Both the position numbers and the translations under genes were made by a program. This document shows positions 30,290-43,782 of a DNA stretch of 64,000 bases, piece after piece. Under the pieces are notes generated by a model that saw nothing but the letters and a program-made list of their open reading frames with translations, was not told where the DNA came from and did not search any database. The stretch comes from Ampullaceana balthica (taxonomy: Eukaryota > Mollusca > Gastropoda > Lymnaeidae): the NCBI GenBank assembly GCA_944989445.1, contig CALYLW010000313.1, positions 1 to 64,000 of the forward strand. Direction: 5' to 3'. Position 1 is the stretch's first letter. Every line of letters starts with the position of its first letter.

Positions 30290-32535
30290 GATGGTAACTG
30301 ATTGGGTAGCAAGATGTAAGGTCTTGCCTGAATAGTGAATATCATGGTAGCTAGATGTCAGGTCCTGCCTAAATAGTGAATATCATGGTAGCTAGATGTC
30401 AGGTCTTGCCTGAATAGTGAATATCATGGTAGCTAGATGTCAGGTCCTGCCTAAATAGTGAATATCATGGTAGCTAGATGTCAGGTCTTGCCTGAATAGT
30501 GAATATCATGGTAGCTAGAAGTCAGGTCCTGCCTAAATAGTGAATATCATGGTAGCTAGAAGTCAGGTCCTGCCTAAATAGTGAATATCATGGTAGCTAG
30601 ATGTCAGGTCCTGCCTAAATAGTGAATATCATGGTAGCTAGATGTCAGGTCTTGCCTGAATAGTGAATATCATGGTAGCTAGATGTCAGGTCCTGCCTAA
30701 ATAGTGAATATCATGGTAGCTAGATGTCAGGTCTTGCCTGAATAGTGAATATCATGGTAGCTAGATGTCAGGTCCTGCCTAAATAGTGAATATCATGGTA
30801 GCTAGATGTCAGGTCCTGCCTAAATAGTGAATATGGTAGCTAGATGTCAGGTCCTGCCTAAATAGTGAATATGGTAGCTAGATGTCAGGTCCTGCCTAAA
30901 TAGTGAATATGGTAGCTAGATGTCAGGTCCTGCCTAAATAGTGAATATGGTAGCTAGATGTCAGGTCCTGCCTAAATAGTGAATATGGTAGCTAGATGTC
31001 AGGTCCTGCCTAAATAGTGAATATCATGGTAGCTAGATGTCAGGTCCTGCCTAAATAGTGAATATGGTAGCTAGATATCAGGTCCTGCCTAAATAGTGAA
31101 TATGGTAGCTAGATATCAGGTCCTGCCTAAATAGTGAATATCATGGTAGCTAGATGTCAGGTCCTGCATAAATAGTGAATATCATGGTAGCTAGATGTCA
31201 GGTCCTGCCTAAATAGTGAATATGGTAGCTAGATATCAGGTCCTGCCTAAATAGTGAATATCATGGTAGCTAGATGTCAGGTCCTGCATAAATAGTGAAT
31301 ATCATGGTAGCTAGATGTCAGGTCCTGCATAAATAGTGAATATCATGGTAGCTAGATGTCAGGTCCTGCCTAAATAGTGAATATGGTAGCTAGATATCAG
31401 GTCCTGCATAAATAGTGAATATCATGGTAGCTAGATGTCAGGTCCTGCCTAAATAGTGAATATGGTAGCTAGATATCAGGTCCTGCCTAAATAGTGAATA
31501 TCATGGTAGCTAGATGTCAGGTCCTGCATAAATAGTGAATATGGTAGCTAGATATCAGGTCCTGCCTAAATAGTGAATATCATGGTAGCTAGATGTCAGG
31601 TCCTGCATAAATAGTGAATATCATGGTAGCTAGATGTCAGGTCCTGCCTAAATAGTGAATATCATGGTAGCTAGATGTCAGGTCCTGCATAAATAGTGAA
31701 TATCATGGTAGCTAGATGTCAGGTCCTGCCTAAATAGTGAATATGGTAGCTAGATATCAGGTCCTGCCTAAATAGTGAATATCATGGTAGCTAGATGTCA
31801 GGTCCTGCCTAAATAGTGAATATGGTAGCTAGATATCAGGTCCTGCCTAAATAGTGAATATCATGGTAGCTAGATATCAGGTCCTGCCTAAATAGTGAAT
31901 ATCATGGTAGCTAGATGTCAGGTCCTGCATAAATAGTGAATATCATGGTAGCTAGATGTCAGGTCCTGCATAAATAGTGAATATCATGGTAGCTAGATGT
32001 CAGGTCCTGCATAAATAGTGAATATCATGGTAGCTAGATGTCAGGTCCTGCCTAAATAGTGAATATCATGGTAGCTAGAAGTCAGGTCCTGCCTAAATAG
32101 TGAATATCATGGTAGCTAGATGTCAGGTCCTGCCTAAATAGTGAATATCATGGTAGCTAGATGTCAGGTCCTGCCTAAATAGTGAATATGGTAGCTAGAT
32201 ATCAGGTCCTGCCTAAATAGTGAATATCATGGTAGCTAGATGTCAGGTCCTGCATAAATAGTGAATATCATGGTAGCTAGATGTCAGGTCCTGCCTAAAT
32301 AGTGAATATCATGGTAGCTAGATGTCAGGTCCTGCATAAATAGTGAATATCATGGTAGCTAGATGTCAGGTCCTGCATAAATAGTGAATATCATGGTAGC
32401 TAGATGTCAGGTCCTGCATAAATAGTGAATATCATGGTAGCTAGAAGTCAGGTCCTGCCTAAATAGTGAATATCATGGTAGCTAGAAGTCAGGTCCTACC
32501 TAAATAGTGAATATGGTAGCTAGATGTCAGGTCTT
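30290..32535. repeat. 41/38-bp minisatellite, about 56 copies
   Basis: The unit atcatggtagctagatgtca continuing ggtcctgcctaaatagtgaa and t is 41 bp. A 38-bp form lacks atc. Single-base variants (cctgcataa, agatatcag, agaagtcag) appear in clusters, so blocks of several units were duplicated together. The left edge (30262-30340) shows degraded units. Confidence 0.97.
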
Positions 32536-32574
32536 GCCTACACAGTGACAAGCAGGCGACAGGGCAAGTACGTT

Positions 32575-33615
32575 GATCACTAAATACAAGGCGTGGGTAG
32601 TTAATGATCTAAATACAAGGCGTGGGTAGTTCCATGATCTAAATACAAGGCGTGGGTAGTTCCATGATCTAAATACAAGGCGTGGGTAGTTCCATGATCT
32701 AAATACAAGGCGTGGGTAGTTCCATTATCTAAATACAAGGCGTGGGTAGTTCCATGATCTAAATACAAGGCGTGGGTAGTTCCATGATCTAAATACAAGG
32801 CGTGGGTAGTTCCATTATCTAAATACAAGGCGTGGGTAGTTCCATGATCTAAATACAAGGCGTGGGTAGTTCATGAACTAAATACAAGGCGTGGGTAGTT
32901 CAATGAACTAAATTCAAGGCGTGGGTAGTTCCATGACCTAAATTCAAGGCATGGGTAGTTCAATGAACTAAATTCAAGGAGTGGGTAGTTCCGTGAACTG
33001 ATTCAAGGCGTGGGTAGTTCCTGAACTAAATACAAAGCGTGGGTAGTTCCGTGAACTGATTCAAGGCGTGGGTAGTTCATGAACTAAATACAAGGCGTGG
33101 GTAGTTCATGAACTAAATTCAAGGCGTGAGTAGTTTAATGAACTAAATTCAAGGCGTGGGTAGTTCAATGAACTGATTCAAGGCGTGGGTAGTTCATGAA
33201 CTAAATTCAAGGCGTGGGTAGTTCAATGAACTAAATTCAAGGCGTGGGTAGTTCAATGAACTAAATTCAAGGCGTGGGTAGTTCAATGAACTAAATTCAA
33301 GGCGTGGGTAGTTCAATGAACTAAATTCAAGGCGTGGGTAGTTCAATGAACTAAATCAAGTCGTGGGCTGTTCAATGAACTAAATCAAGGCGTGGGTAGT
33401 TCAATGAACTAAATCAAGTCGTGGGCTGTTCAATGAACTAAATCAAGGCGTGGGTAGTTCAATGAACTAAATCAAGTCGTGGGCTGTTCAATGAACTAAA
33501 TCAAGTCGTGGGCTGTTCAATAAACTAAATCAAGGCGTGGGTAGTTCCATGAACTGAATCAAGACGCGGGTAGTTCATGAACTAAATCAAGTCGTGGGTA
33601 GTTCAATGAAAGTTG
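32575..33615. repeat. 30-bp minisatellite with one homogeneous and one decayed half
   Basis: The unit aaatacaaggcgtgggtagt with tccatgatct is perfect from 32590 to 32870. It then becomes variable (26-30 bp, aattcaagg, aatcaagtcgtgggctg) to 33615. About 36 copies. Confidence 0.96.
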
Positions 33616-34380
33616 ATACAAATTAAACAAGAAAAGAAGGGAAATAAACAAGAGGGAAAAGCCAAAAAGTAACATAAGGAAAAATAAATAATTTTCCAAT
33701 GTCATCGACATCTTGGTGTATTGGTTAGGGAAGGGGGTTGCCTGGCGGCCTGCCACGTCATGGACCACTGCGAGGAGCTGAGCCTCGTCTCGCGAAGGTG
33801 GTAACAGACCCCCGCACCCCACCCACAGCTCCTCACCGCTCACGTCTTGGCTCGTGAGGGGTAAAATGTAACGTTAAAGGGGGAAGGCTGGTGCTCCGCG
33901 GCTCACATCGCTTGGATAGATTGCTGAACGTGGGTGAGTAGTACCTCTGAGGTATGCGTGCTCGGGGCGGTGAGGGGGGACACATTCTCACTGTGGTTAG
34001 TTAGGTTGGAGGCGGCGTTGATCTCTAGTCACCTGTTGTAATAAACCTTAGATATAGTGCACACTTTCACTCGAAACACTTTCACTCTACACACTTTCTT
34101 AACAAACAGAATTTACACTAAATGAGCAGGTTATTTATTCTGTAAATGACTTCCGAAAAATTCGGGCCACGTATCTTCCATAAACGAGGTAAACAACTCC
34201 GACCCTCGCCGTACTGCCGTTATGGATGAGTTGATAGCAACAATTTCAGAAACAACGAGACGTCCTCACAGGTTTGGTTGACTAACTATAACTCGAAGCG
34301 AAAAACTGAAGTCATAATGGCCGTTACACATGTGCTCTTAGGAAATAGATTGCAGATTGCTTAAAATATATAATGATGAT
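33616..34380. other. no recognised gene between two arrays
   Basis: Mixed sequence with a locally GC-richer part at 33700-34000. A 94-codon minus frame has no recognisable domain. Nothing further is supported. Confidence 0.55.
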
Positions 34381-35345
34381 ATTATGGTGTCTGTGTGATG
34401 GTGTCTGTGTGATGGTGTCGTCATGGTGTCTGTGTGATTGTGATATCATGGTGTATGTGTGATGGTGATGTCATGGTGTCTGTGTGATGGTGATGTCATG
34501 GTGTCTGTGTGATGGTGATGTCATGGTGTCGTCATGGTGTCTGTGTGATGGTGATGTCATGGTGTCTGTGTGATGGTGATGTCATGGTGTCTGTGTGATG
34601 GTGATGTCATGGTGTCTGTGTGATGGTGATATCATGGTGTCTGTGTGATGGTGATGTCATGGTGTCTGTGTGATGGTGATGTCATGGTGTCTGTGTGATG
34701 GTGATATCATGGTGTCTGGGTGATGGTGATATCATGTCTGTGTAATGGTGATATCATGGTGTCTGTGTAATGGTGACATCATGGTGTCTGTGTGATGGTG
34801 ATATGATGTCTGTGTAATGGTGATATCATGGTGTCTGTGTGATGGTGATATCATGGTGTCTGTGTAATGGTGATATCATGGTGTGTGTTTGATGATGATA
34901 TGGTGTCTGTGTAATCGTGATATCATGGTGTCTGTGTGATGGTGATATGATGCCTGTGTAATGGTGATATCATGGTGTCTGTGTGATGGTGATATCATGG
35001 TGTCTGTGTGATGGTGATATCATGGTGTGTGTTTGATGATGATATGGTGTCTGTGTAATGGTGATATCATGGTGTGTGTTTGATGATGATATGGTGTCTG
35101 TGTAATGGTGATATCATGGTGTCTGTGTGATGGTGATATAACGGTGTGTGTTTGATGATGATATGGTGTCTGTGTAATGGTGATATCATGGTGTCTGTGT
35201 GATGGTGATATCATGGTGTGTGTTTGATGATGATATAGTGTCTGTGTGATGGTGATATCATGGTGTGTGTTTGATGATGATACGGTGTCTGTGTGATGGT
35301 GATATCATGGTGTGTGTTTGATGATGCTATGGTGTGTGAATGATG
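34381..35345. repeat. 25-bp minisatellite, about 38 copies
   Basis: The unit atggtgtctgtgtgatggtg with atatc repeats. Variants gatgtc, gtgtgtttgatgatg and shortened units become frequent toward the right end. Confidence 0.96.
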
Positions 35346-36020
35346 TTGCTATCGAGATGTCTGAGTGATGTTACTATCTGTGTCAAGGCGATGATGAGGG
35401 CTATGATTAAGGTTAGTTTCATTGATGAAGATACTGTTTATGGTGAGGGGATTTTGTACCGATTAGGGTTTATATTCGCGAGGGTGGAAGTGGCGGAAAC
35501 GGGAACAGATGTGGGAGACAGTATGTGGCTAGTGGGAATATTAATCATCCCCGAGAGACAGTTTGGGAATCACTGAAATACATGGCTGTGTATTTATGAG
35601 AGGCATTCTTTCTGTTAAAGTTTGGGAATCACTGAGCTACATGACGGGGTATTTCTCCTGAAAACATTTAATTTATACAAGTCTTCAGGGAACTCATCAG
35701 TCTCTCCCTAGTCGTATCTCATTTCACTTGTCTGCAAATGGAACTGTTCAATGGACCGTTTCAGACTCGTTAATTTCCACATTAGCAAACCGAGAAATGC
35801 AATAGATCGCCATGGCCGACGGCTCGGAAAAATAAATAAATTTTATTTAAAGCTATTTGAACTAGACAATGATGTAAGTCTGTCTTTCTAACGTACCTGC
35901 CATTTGTTTAACTTGTTGTTTAAAAAGAAGGAAAAAAAAGGAGGGGGGGGGTAATTATTCGTCTGGACTATAAACTAATTTTAGATGGACACAGAAGGCG
36001 AGCGTCCAACTACTCAACTT
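35346..36020. other. no recognised gene
   Basis: A 78-codon plus frame at 35340-35576 is unlike any family I know. tttgggaatcactga occurs twice (35560 and 35621). A poly-G run lies at 35940. Confidence 0.5.
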
Positions 36021-36024
36021 TATC

Positions 36025-36235
36025 AACATAGACGTCATAGATCATCATGGACGTCATAGATCAACATAGACGTCATAGATCAACATAGACGTCATAACCA
36101 TAGATCAACATCGACGTCATAGATCAACATAGACGTCATAGATCAACATAGACGTCGTAGATCAACATAGACGTCATAGATCAACATAGACGTCATAGAT
36201 CAACACAGACGTCATAGATCAACATAGATGACTGA
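36025..36235. repeat. 19-bp minisatellite, about 11 copies
   Basis: The unit atagatcaacatagacgtc repeats. Each copy holds a gacgtc palindrome (half CRE-like acgtca). Confidence 0.95.
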
Positions 36236-36304
36236 TGTTATAGACGTCATTGATATTCTCGAACCTATAAAAATGTACATCTGCCATACTAGCGTAAGAA
36301 CATT

Positions 36305-36665
36305 CAGCTTTTGACTAGAAGCTATACTAACGTCAACCTATGTAGCTATTGTCTAGAATCTAGAAGCCATACTAACGTCAACCTATGTAGCTATTGTCTA
36401 GAATCTAGAAGCCATACTAACGCCAACCTATGTAGCTATTGTCTAGAATCTAGAAGCCATACTAACGCCAACCTATGTAGCTATTGTCTAGAATCTAGAA
36501 GCTATACTAACGCCAACCTATGTAGCTATTGTCTAGAATCTAGAAGCTATACTAACGCCAACCTATGTAGCTATTGTCTAGAATCTAGAAGCCATACTAA
36601 CGCCAACCTATGTAGCTATTGTCTAGAATCTAGAAGCTATACTAACGTCAAACTACTTAGCTTAT
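36305..36665. repeat. 45-bp minisatellite, about 8 copies
   Basis: The unit aagccatactaacgccaacc continuing tatgtagctattgtctagaa and tctag is repeated with cca/cta and gcc/gtc variants. 45 is a multiple of three, so one frame stays open for 153 codons. Not called as a gene. Confidence 0.96.
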
Positions 36666-36814
36666 GTCTGAACGCCAATACCCCAGCAAACCGTAGACAA
36701 AAAAACAAAGAGAATTCCACTCTCCCCTCCCGTCCCCCACCCCCCCCCGCCACTAAATACCTGCTTTGTTAACGGGGATCACACCTGTAGGAAACTTCTG
36801 ACTCACACTGGCAA

Positions 36815-38635
36815 CATTCAATGTTAACTCACATTCCGGTACTCAGTACACATACAACATTCAATGTTAACTCACATTCCGGTACTCAGTACACATACAC
36901 CATTCAATGTTAACTCACATTCCGGCACTCAGTACACATACACCATTCAATGTTAACTCACATTCCGGTACTCAGTACACATACAACATTCAATGTTAAC
37001 TCACATTCCGGTACTCAGTACACATACAACATTCAATGTTAACTCACATTCCGGTACTCAGTACACATACAACATTCAATGTTAACTCACATTCCGGCAC
37101 TCAGTACACATACACCATTCAATGTTAACTCACATTCCGGTACTCAGTACACATACAACATTCAATGTTAACTCACATTCCGGCACTCAGTACACATACA
37201 CCATTCAATGTTAACTCACATTCCGGCACTCAGTACACATACAACATTCAATGTTAACTCACATTCCGGCACTCAGTACACATACAACATTCAATGTTAA
37301 CTCACATTCCGGCACTCAGTACACATACAACATTCAATGTTAACTCACATTCCGGCACTCAGTACACATACAACATTCAATGTTCATTCACATTCCGGCA
37401 CTCAGTACACATACAACATTCAATGTTAACTCACATTCCGGCACTCAGTACACATACAACATTCAATGTTAACTCACATTCCGGCACTCAGTACACATAC
37501 AACATTCAATGTTAACTCACATTCCGGCACTCAGTACACATACAACATTCAATGTTAACTCACATTCCGGCACTCAGTACACATACAACATTCAATGTTA
37601 ACTCACATTCCGGCACTCAGTACACATACAACATTCAATGTTAACTCACATTCCGGCACTCAGTACACATACAACATTCAATGTTCATTCACATTCCGGT
37701 ACTCAGTACACATACAACATTCAATGTTCATTCACATTCCGGCACTCAGTACACATACAACATTCAATGTTCATTCACATTCCGGTACTCAGTACACATA
37801 CACCATTCAATGTTCATTCACATTCCGGTACTCAGTACACATACAACATTCAATGTTCATTCACATTCCGGCACTCAGTACACATACAACATTCAATGTT
37901 CATTCACATTCCGGTACTCAGTACACATACAACATTCAATGTTCATTCACATTCCGGCACTCAGTACACATACAACATTCAATGTTCATTCACATTCCGG
38001 TACTCAGTACACATACAACATTCAATGTTCATTCACATTCCGGTACTCAGTACACATACAACATTCAATGTTCATTCACATTCCGGCACTCAGTACACAT
38101 ACAACATTCAATGTTCATTCACATTCCGGTACTCAGTACACATACAACATTCAATGTTCATTCACATTCCGGCACTCAGTACACATACAACATTCAATGT
38201 TCATTCACATTCCGGTACTCAGTACACATACAACATTCAATGTTCATTCACATTCCGGCACTCAGTACACATACAACATTCAATGTTCATTCACATTCCG
38301 GTACTCAGTACACATACAACATTCAATGTTCATTCACATTCCGGTACTCAGTACACATACAACATTCAATGTTCATTCACATTCCGGTACTCAGTACACA
38401 TACACCATTCAATGTTCATTCACATTCCGGTACTCAGTACACATACACCATTCAATGTTCATTCACATTCCGGTACTCAGTACACATACACCATTCAATG
38501 TTCATTCACATTCCGGTACTCAGTACACATACACCATTCAATGTTCATTCACATTCCGGTACTCAGTACACATACACCATTCAATGTTCATTCACATTCC
38601 GGTACTCAGTACACATACAACATTCAATGTCAATG
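36815..38635. repeat. 43-bp minisatellite, about 42 copies
   Basis: The unit aacattcaatgttaactcac continuing attccggtactcagtacaca and tac repeats. The left half mostly has gttaactcac and the right half gttcattcac, with cggtac/cggcac interspersed. The three open frames of 320-380 codons are due to a stop-free unit of 43 bp, read in all phases. Confidence 0.97.
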
Positions 38636-38789
38636 TTCGTACATACCCGTAACATCAACTTTCAATCAAATACAAGTAACATCAACGTTTCAATCACATC
38701 TTGGTGACACCAGCTGTTCTCACACACCACTACTTACTACACCCATTCATCCAAGGGTCAATGAACTCAATCTGTTTTATTGAGTAGTC

Positions 38790-39127
38790 AAGTAGTTCCG
38801 TGAGAAGCTTTTCCGCCAAGTCCCGCGACCGAGCAAGCTGGATTGGTTGAAACTACCTCGTAGCTGCCAGTCCATGATTACGCAAATTTGGACTGGACAC
38901 TGTCCGACAAACGACTACTTTCACATGCTAGACCCAAACAGGGACCCCATCTGCCGTTTATGTGCCATGGCTGAGGAAACAGTGGCACATCTGATTACCT
39001 ACTCCAATGCAGCGATTGGGAATGCGGACGGGTCAGGCAGCAGCGGTACTGCGGAAGAATTCTTGCATGGCGATGTCCATATGTTGAGGCTCGCCGCTGG
39101 TATTGTTGGACGGGCCATAATAGTCTA
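38790..39127 (+). pseudogene. LINE reverse-transcriptase ORF fragment (C-terminal region)
   Basis: The frame reads LPRSCQSMITQIWTGHCPTN, DYFHMLDPNRDPICRLCAM and AEETVAHLI. The pattern LPR...RTGHC...N.Y.H followed by C..C and EET..H is the end region of invertebrate non-LTR retrotransposon polymerases. It is a short fragment lacking the polymerase core. It ends with GRAIIV and a stop at 39127. Confidence 0.7.
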
Positions 39128-39685
39128 AGGGACTCGGCCTTCCAAAGAGAAAGTCATATATTTAGTGAATCGTTTATCATCACAGGAAATTTTCACTATG
39201 AGTATGAGCGAATATGCTAGCAATATACTGTCAGTAGTGCTACTATGAAGAAGTTAATTTAATGTAAGTTTGCTTAAACACTAACGGGAAAGTAATTTAA
39301 TGAATAACTCTTGGGAAAGTAATATAATGTAAGCTTGGCTTTAGAAAAACGTATTGAACAAGATCTGGTTAAGCCTTCCTCAGTGAACAAACAGTAGCAC
39401 AAAGCGCGAAAATACGATGATAAAGCACAACTTACAGCAGTGTGTCGGCCAAGACAACACCAACCAGAAAGATGACAAGAGAGAGACAGTGGTTTAAAAA
39501 GGGAAGAATAGGGCGGGGTCAGGTGTCAACATGTCAGGGAGGATATGTGTGACGTTCGGCCCATATTGTGTAAGGGCCGCCTACTCCTAAATAAGGTTTT
39601 TCCCCCTCAGGGTTGACTCTACCGGGCCTTTTAGTTAAGGAGAGAAAAAGTTGTGATGGACCTATATGGTCCTGTCTGTTGAAGT
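39128..39685. other. no gene; traces of dispersed repeat near 39375
   Basis: ggttaagccttcctcagtga (39368-39387) resembles the core of the repeats at 765-905 and 60508-60788. The rest is unassigned. Confidence 0.5.
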
Positions 39686-39689
39686 GTCC

Positions 39690-40020
39690 TGAGACAGGAC
39701 ATTGTTTATCTTTATATTTAATTCACTAGGACAAGCAAAAGACGTGTGAAAATAAGCATGACAAATGACCCTTGCTACGGTCGACCAATCACAGTTTATG
39801 GTTGGCAAGCGATGGTGGTGCAGGATGGGGGCGAGGGGCCGGTAACAACAACCGCAGTGCGCATGTCTCGAGACCAACAATGCGTCCCCCCCCCGAACGT
39901 TCACTCGCGTTGTTTTCATTTCGTCGCGCCGCTGTTTGTGTCTGTTCTCCCTACCCCCCGTCCTTTGCAATATCTATAAGCAAGTCTGCGGTGTATGCTA
40001 CGCAGCGGGTCGTATCTAGA
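39690..40020 (-). repeat. dispersed repeat, second family, copy 2
   Basis: Read on the minus strand: agatacgacccgctgcgtag, then about 190 bp, then gtcatgcttattttcacacg and cttttgcttgtcctagtgaa. It matches 19254-19397 at both ends. The middle (39830-39960) contains ggggggacgcattgttggtc, absent from the other copy. Confidence 0.65.
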
Positions 40021-40289
40021 CTTGTATAATTGATCTCAGGTGTTCAGACAATACGTTCTTTGTTTTGCTGCGTATTTTTTAGGCGTAAACCATCCTCTAT
40101 TGAATAACTTTGTGTCTCCCCGGCCTGATTGCAGGCCCACACAAATTTATCAATGTTTTTGTTCATTTATCATTAAAAGTTGTTTCTCGATCAAAAGATT
40201 CAAGTGTCTTATGCCTCAAACCAACCTGACCAGTGAATAAGACTACAACAGTCAGCGGACCACTAATTCACTGTAGTTAAATCAGAGGA

Positions 40290-40705
40290 CCACCGGCAGG
40301 TCACTCTCGTTAGTTAAACGAAGGGACACAAAACTCCAGGAAATTAAACCAAGGGACCGCCAACTCGAGGTATTTAAACCAAGGGACCGCCAACTCGAGG
40401 TATTTAAACCAAGGGACCGACAACTCGCGGTATTTAAACCAAGGGACCGCCAACTCGAGGTATTTAAACCAAGGGACCGCCAACTCGAGGTATTTAAACC
40501 AAGGGACCGCCAACTCGAGGTATTTAAACCAAGTGACCGCCAACTCGAGGTATTTAAAACCAAGGGACCGCCAACTCGAGGTATTTAAACCAAGGGACCG
40601 CCAACTCGCGATATTTAAACCAAGGGACCGCCAACTCGCGATATTTAAACCAAGGGACCGCCAACTCGCGATATTTAAACCAAGGGACCGAAAACTCGCG
40701 GTAGA
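40290..40705. repeat. 30-bp minisatellite, about 13 copies
   Basis: The unit ggaccgccaactcgaggtat with ttaaaccaag repeats. The right-hand copies carry ctcgcgatat instead of ctcgaggtat. Confidence 0.96.
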
Positions 40706-41270
40706 TTAGGCTGAAACGTATTATTGATTTAGAGTTGAATTTTTATCTGCTGGAAATCTCATGGTCGGGATGAGCCCGGGCAGGCCAGAGCCCCTCTCCA
40801 GTGTACACCCACCCCACATGGGATTGTGATGTCAGCACTGATGACTGCCAAGGTCATTTCTATGCACCAACCACCGAAAGCCCCCCTGGAGGCGAGGTGA
40901 CGTTGTATTGAACAACCACTATCCTTGTAAGGCTTACTTTGACGACAGCACCGCTTCCCGGGAATACACCATCAACACGAGTGCAGGTGGACACTTGACC
41001 AAAGATAGGTCGAGCGTGGCACCAAACTTAAAAGGGGGGGGGGTTGAAAGACTCGTTATTTCAATATAAGAAGTATATGTGCAGTAATGCCATGACTCCA
41101 AGGTAGAGAAAAACAATTGGCTATTGTAGTTTCATCAGCAATCATCTACTTGTAGGATGGCTGACTGTCAGTTCAAGCTTGTAGAAACCTGGTGAATCAT
41201 AACTTGTTTCAATGACAAGTGGTAAGTCGTACACAGTTTTAAGGCACTGACTAAGGATGAAATGATTTTA
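40706..41270. other. no recognised feature
   Basis: No exon, RNA gene or transposon end recognised. Confidence 0.55.
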
Positions 41271-41274
41271 ATCA

Positions 41275-42857
41275 GATGAAGTGTATCTTACATGTTTGGG
41301 AGCGTTCAATGAAATGTATCTTACATGTTTGGGAGCGTTCAATGACGTGTATCTTACATGTTTGGGAGCGTTCAATGACGTGTATCTTACATGTTTGGGA
41401 GCGTTCAATGAAGTGTATCTTACATGTTTGGGAGCGTTCAATGAAATGTATCTTACATGTTTGGGAGCGTTCAATGACGTGTATCTTACATGTTTGGGAG
41501 CGTTCAATGACGTGTATCTTACATGTTTAGGAGCGTTCAATGACGTGTATCTTACATGTTTGGGAGCGTTCAATGACGTGCATCTTACATGTTTGGGAGC
41601 GTTCAATGAAATGCATCTTACATGTTTGGGAGCGTTCAATGACGTGTATCTTACATGTTTGGGAGCGTTCAATGACGTGTATCTTACATGTTTGGGAGCG
41701 TTCAATGACGTGTATCTTACATGTTTGGGAGCGTTCAATGACGTGTATCTTACATGTTTGGGAGCGTTCAATGACGTGTATCTTACATGTTTGGGAGCGT
41801 TCAATGACGTGTATCTTACATGTTTGGGAGCGTTCAATGACGTGTATCTTACATGTTTGGGAGCGTTCAATGACGTGTATCTTACATGTTTGGGAGCGTT
41901 CAATGACGTGTATCTTACATGTTTGGGAGCGTTCATTGACGTGTATCTTACATGTTTGGGAGCGTTCAATGACGTGTATCTTACATGTTTGGGAGCGTTC
42001 AATGACGTGTATCTTACATGTTTGGGAGCGTTCAATGACGTGTATCTTACATGTTTGAGAGCGTTCAATGACGTGTATCTTACATGTTTGGGAGCGTTCA
42101 TTGACGTGTATCTGACATGTTTGGGAGCGTTCAATGACGTGTATCTTACATGTTTGGGAGCGTTCAATGACGTGTATCTTACATGTTTGGGAGCGTTCAA
42201 TGACGTGTATCTTACATGTTTGGGAGCGTTCATTGACGTGTATCTTACATGTTTGGGAGCGTTCATTGACGTGTATCTTACATGTTTGGGAGCGTTCAAT
42301 GACGTGTATCTTACATGTTTGGGAGCGTTCAATGACGTGTATCTTACATGTTTGGGAGCGTTCATTGACGTGTATCTTACATGTTTGGGAGCGTTCATTG
42401 ACGTGTATCTTACATGTTTGGGAGCGTTCAATGACGTGTATCTTACATGTTTGGGAGCGTTCATTGACGTGTATCTTACATGTTTGGGAGCGTTCATTGA
42501 CGTGTATCTTACATGTTTGGGAGCGTTCATTGACGTGTATCTTACATGTTTGGGGGCGTTCATTGACGTGTATCTTACATGTTTGGGAGCGTTCATTGAC
42601 GTGTATCTTACATGTTTGGGAGCGTTCAATGACGTGTATCTTACATGTTTGGGAGCGTTCAATGACGTGTATCTTACATGTTTGGGAGCGTTCAATGACG
42701 TGTATCTTACATGTTTGGGAGCGTTCAATGACGTGTATCTTACATGTTTGGGAGCGTTCAATGACGTGTATCTTACATGTTTGGGAGCGTTCAATGACGT
42801 GTATCTTACATGTTTGGGAGCGTTCAATGACGTGTATCTTACATCTTTGGGAGAGTC
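41275..42857. repeat. 33-bp minisatellite, about 48 copies
   Basis: The unit gacgtgtatcttacatgttt continuing gggagcgttcaat repeats nearly perfectly. Because 33 is divisible by three, frames of 566 codons (plus, unit YLTCLGAFNDV) and 534 codons (minus, unit PKHVRYTSLNA) remain open. The variants change amino acids on both strands equally, and there is no flanking gene structure, so I treat it as non-coding. Confidence 0.95.
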
Positions 42858-42859
42858 GA

Positions 42860-43780
42860 ATACAAAGATCAAGTTTTACAAATTTTTTATGCGTTATTCA
42901 ACATATTTAAGAAATAAAATAATCAAGGGTGCCTCGGGTACACAGGCTGAGAATCCGCGTGCAATGACTGATGTAGAATGAACCCCGGTGACACCAAATG
43001 TATCTTTAGAATGATACGCAGTAGCACCATCGGATGATAAATAAAGTGTAAAGCCGATAAGACGGCGGCAGCTACAAGTGATCTTGTTTTTATGGCCAAT
43101 AAATTATTAGGTCGGGCGGTGCAAAGTCGACACTAACATCATTATTGCACCGATATGTGCATCGATACTAGGCGCGAATAGTTGCTTCGATACTTGGAAT
43201 GGCCGCTGACTTTGTGTAATAGTGATTTTAAAAAGAAAGCCAACTAATTTCTTACGACGATATTTTTGTACTTCAATGTCTTCTGTACAATTTGTTGGTT
43301 AAGTTAAATATCGATGCTTCAGCTTCATCTTATAAGGATGTCACAATGTTCAAAGCAGCCCTCGCTACTCCAGTCCCGTCCGCCCCAGTTAAGTATCGAA
43401 ACAGACATTATTATTACACGCTTTTATTTAAGTCACACGGTTTGTATGTTGTATGTTATATCCGTCAAATCTTGTAACGTAAAATTAAACCACTTCTGAT
43501 GGTCCTAGAGATCTCAAAATTTTACCACAGATAGATCTTGGATGACAATGCATTGTATCAAAATTTCAGATCGATCGAATGTACCGTAATTAAATAAATG
43601 CATTTTTAGTTTATCTCTCTCTATAATCCGTATCCGTGCTATTCTTGACTTTCACGTGAATGTCACCGGAGTTCACCACCAGCCATCGATGACCACATTC
43701 CAGGTGTTAAACAGCTCAGTAATACGAAACTAAATCTAAATTGACATGATAATACAAGAGGAACAACTGGAATTTGTGTA
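42860..43780. other. no gene; short Helitron-like fragment at 43545-43600
   Basis: gtatcaaaatttcagatcga followed by tcgaatgtaccgtaattaa (43556-43594) matches 1407-1444 of the dispersed Helitron-like repeat. The remainder is unassigned. Confidence 0.55.
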
Positions 43781-43782
43781 GC

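Noticed and set aside
37595..38783. Three overlapping frames of 320-380 codons
   Set aside because: Stop-free 43-bp minisatellite read in all three phases, which a real gene would not be.
39746..40029. Overlapping plus-strand frames of about 80 codons
   Set aside because: They fall inside a dispersed repeat that occurs inverted at 19254, with no conserved protein motif.
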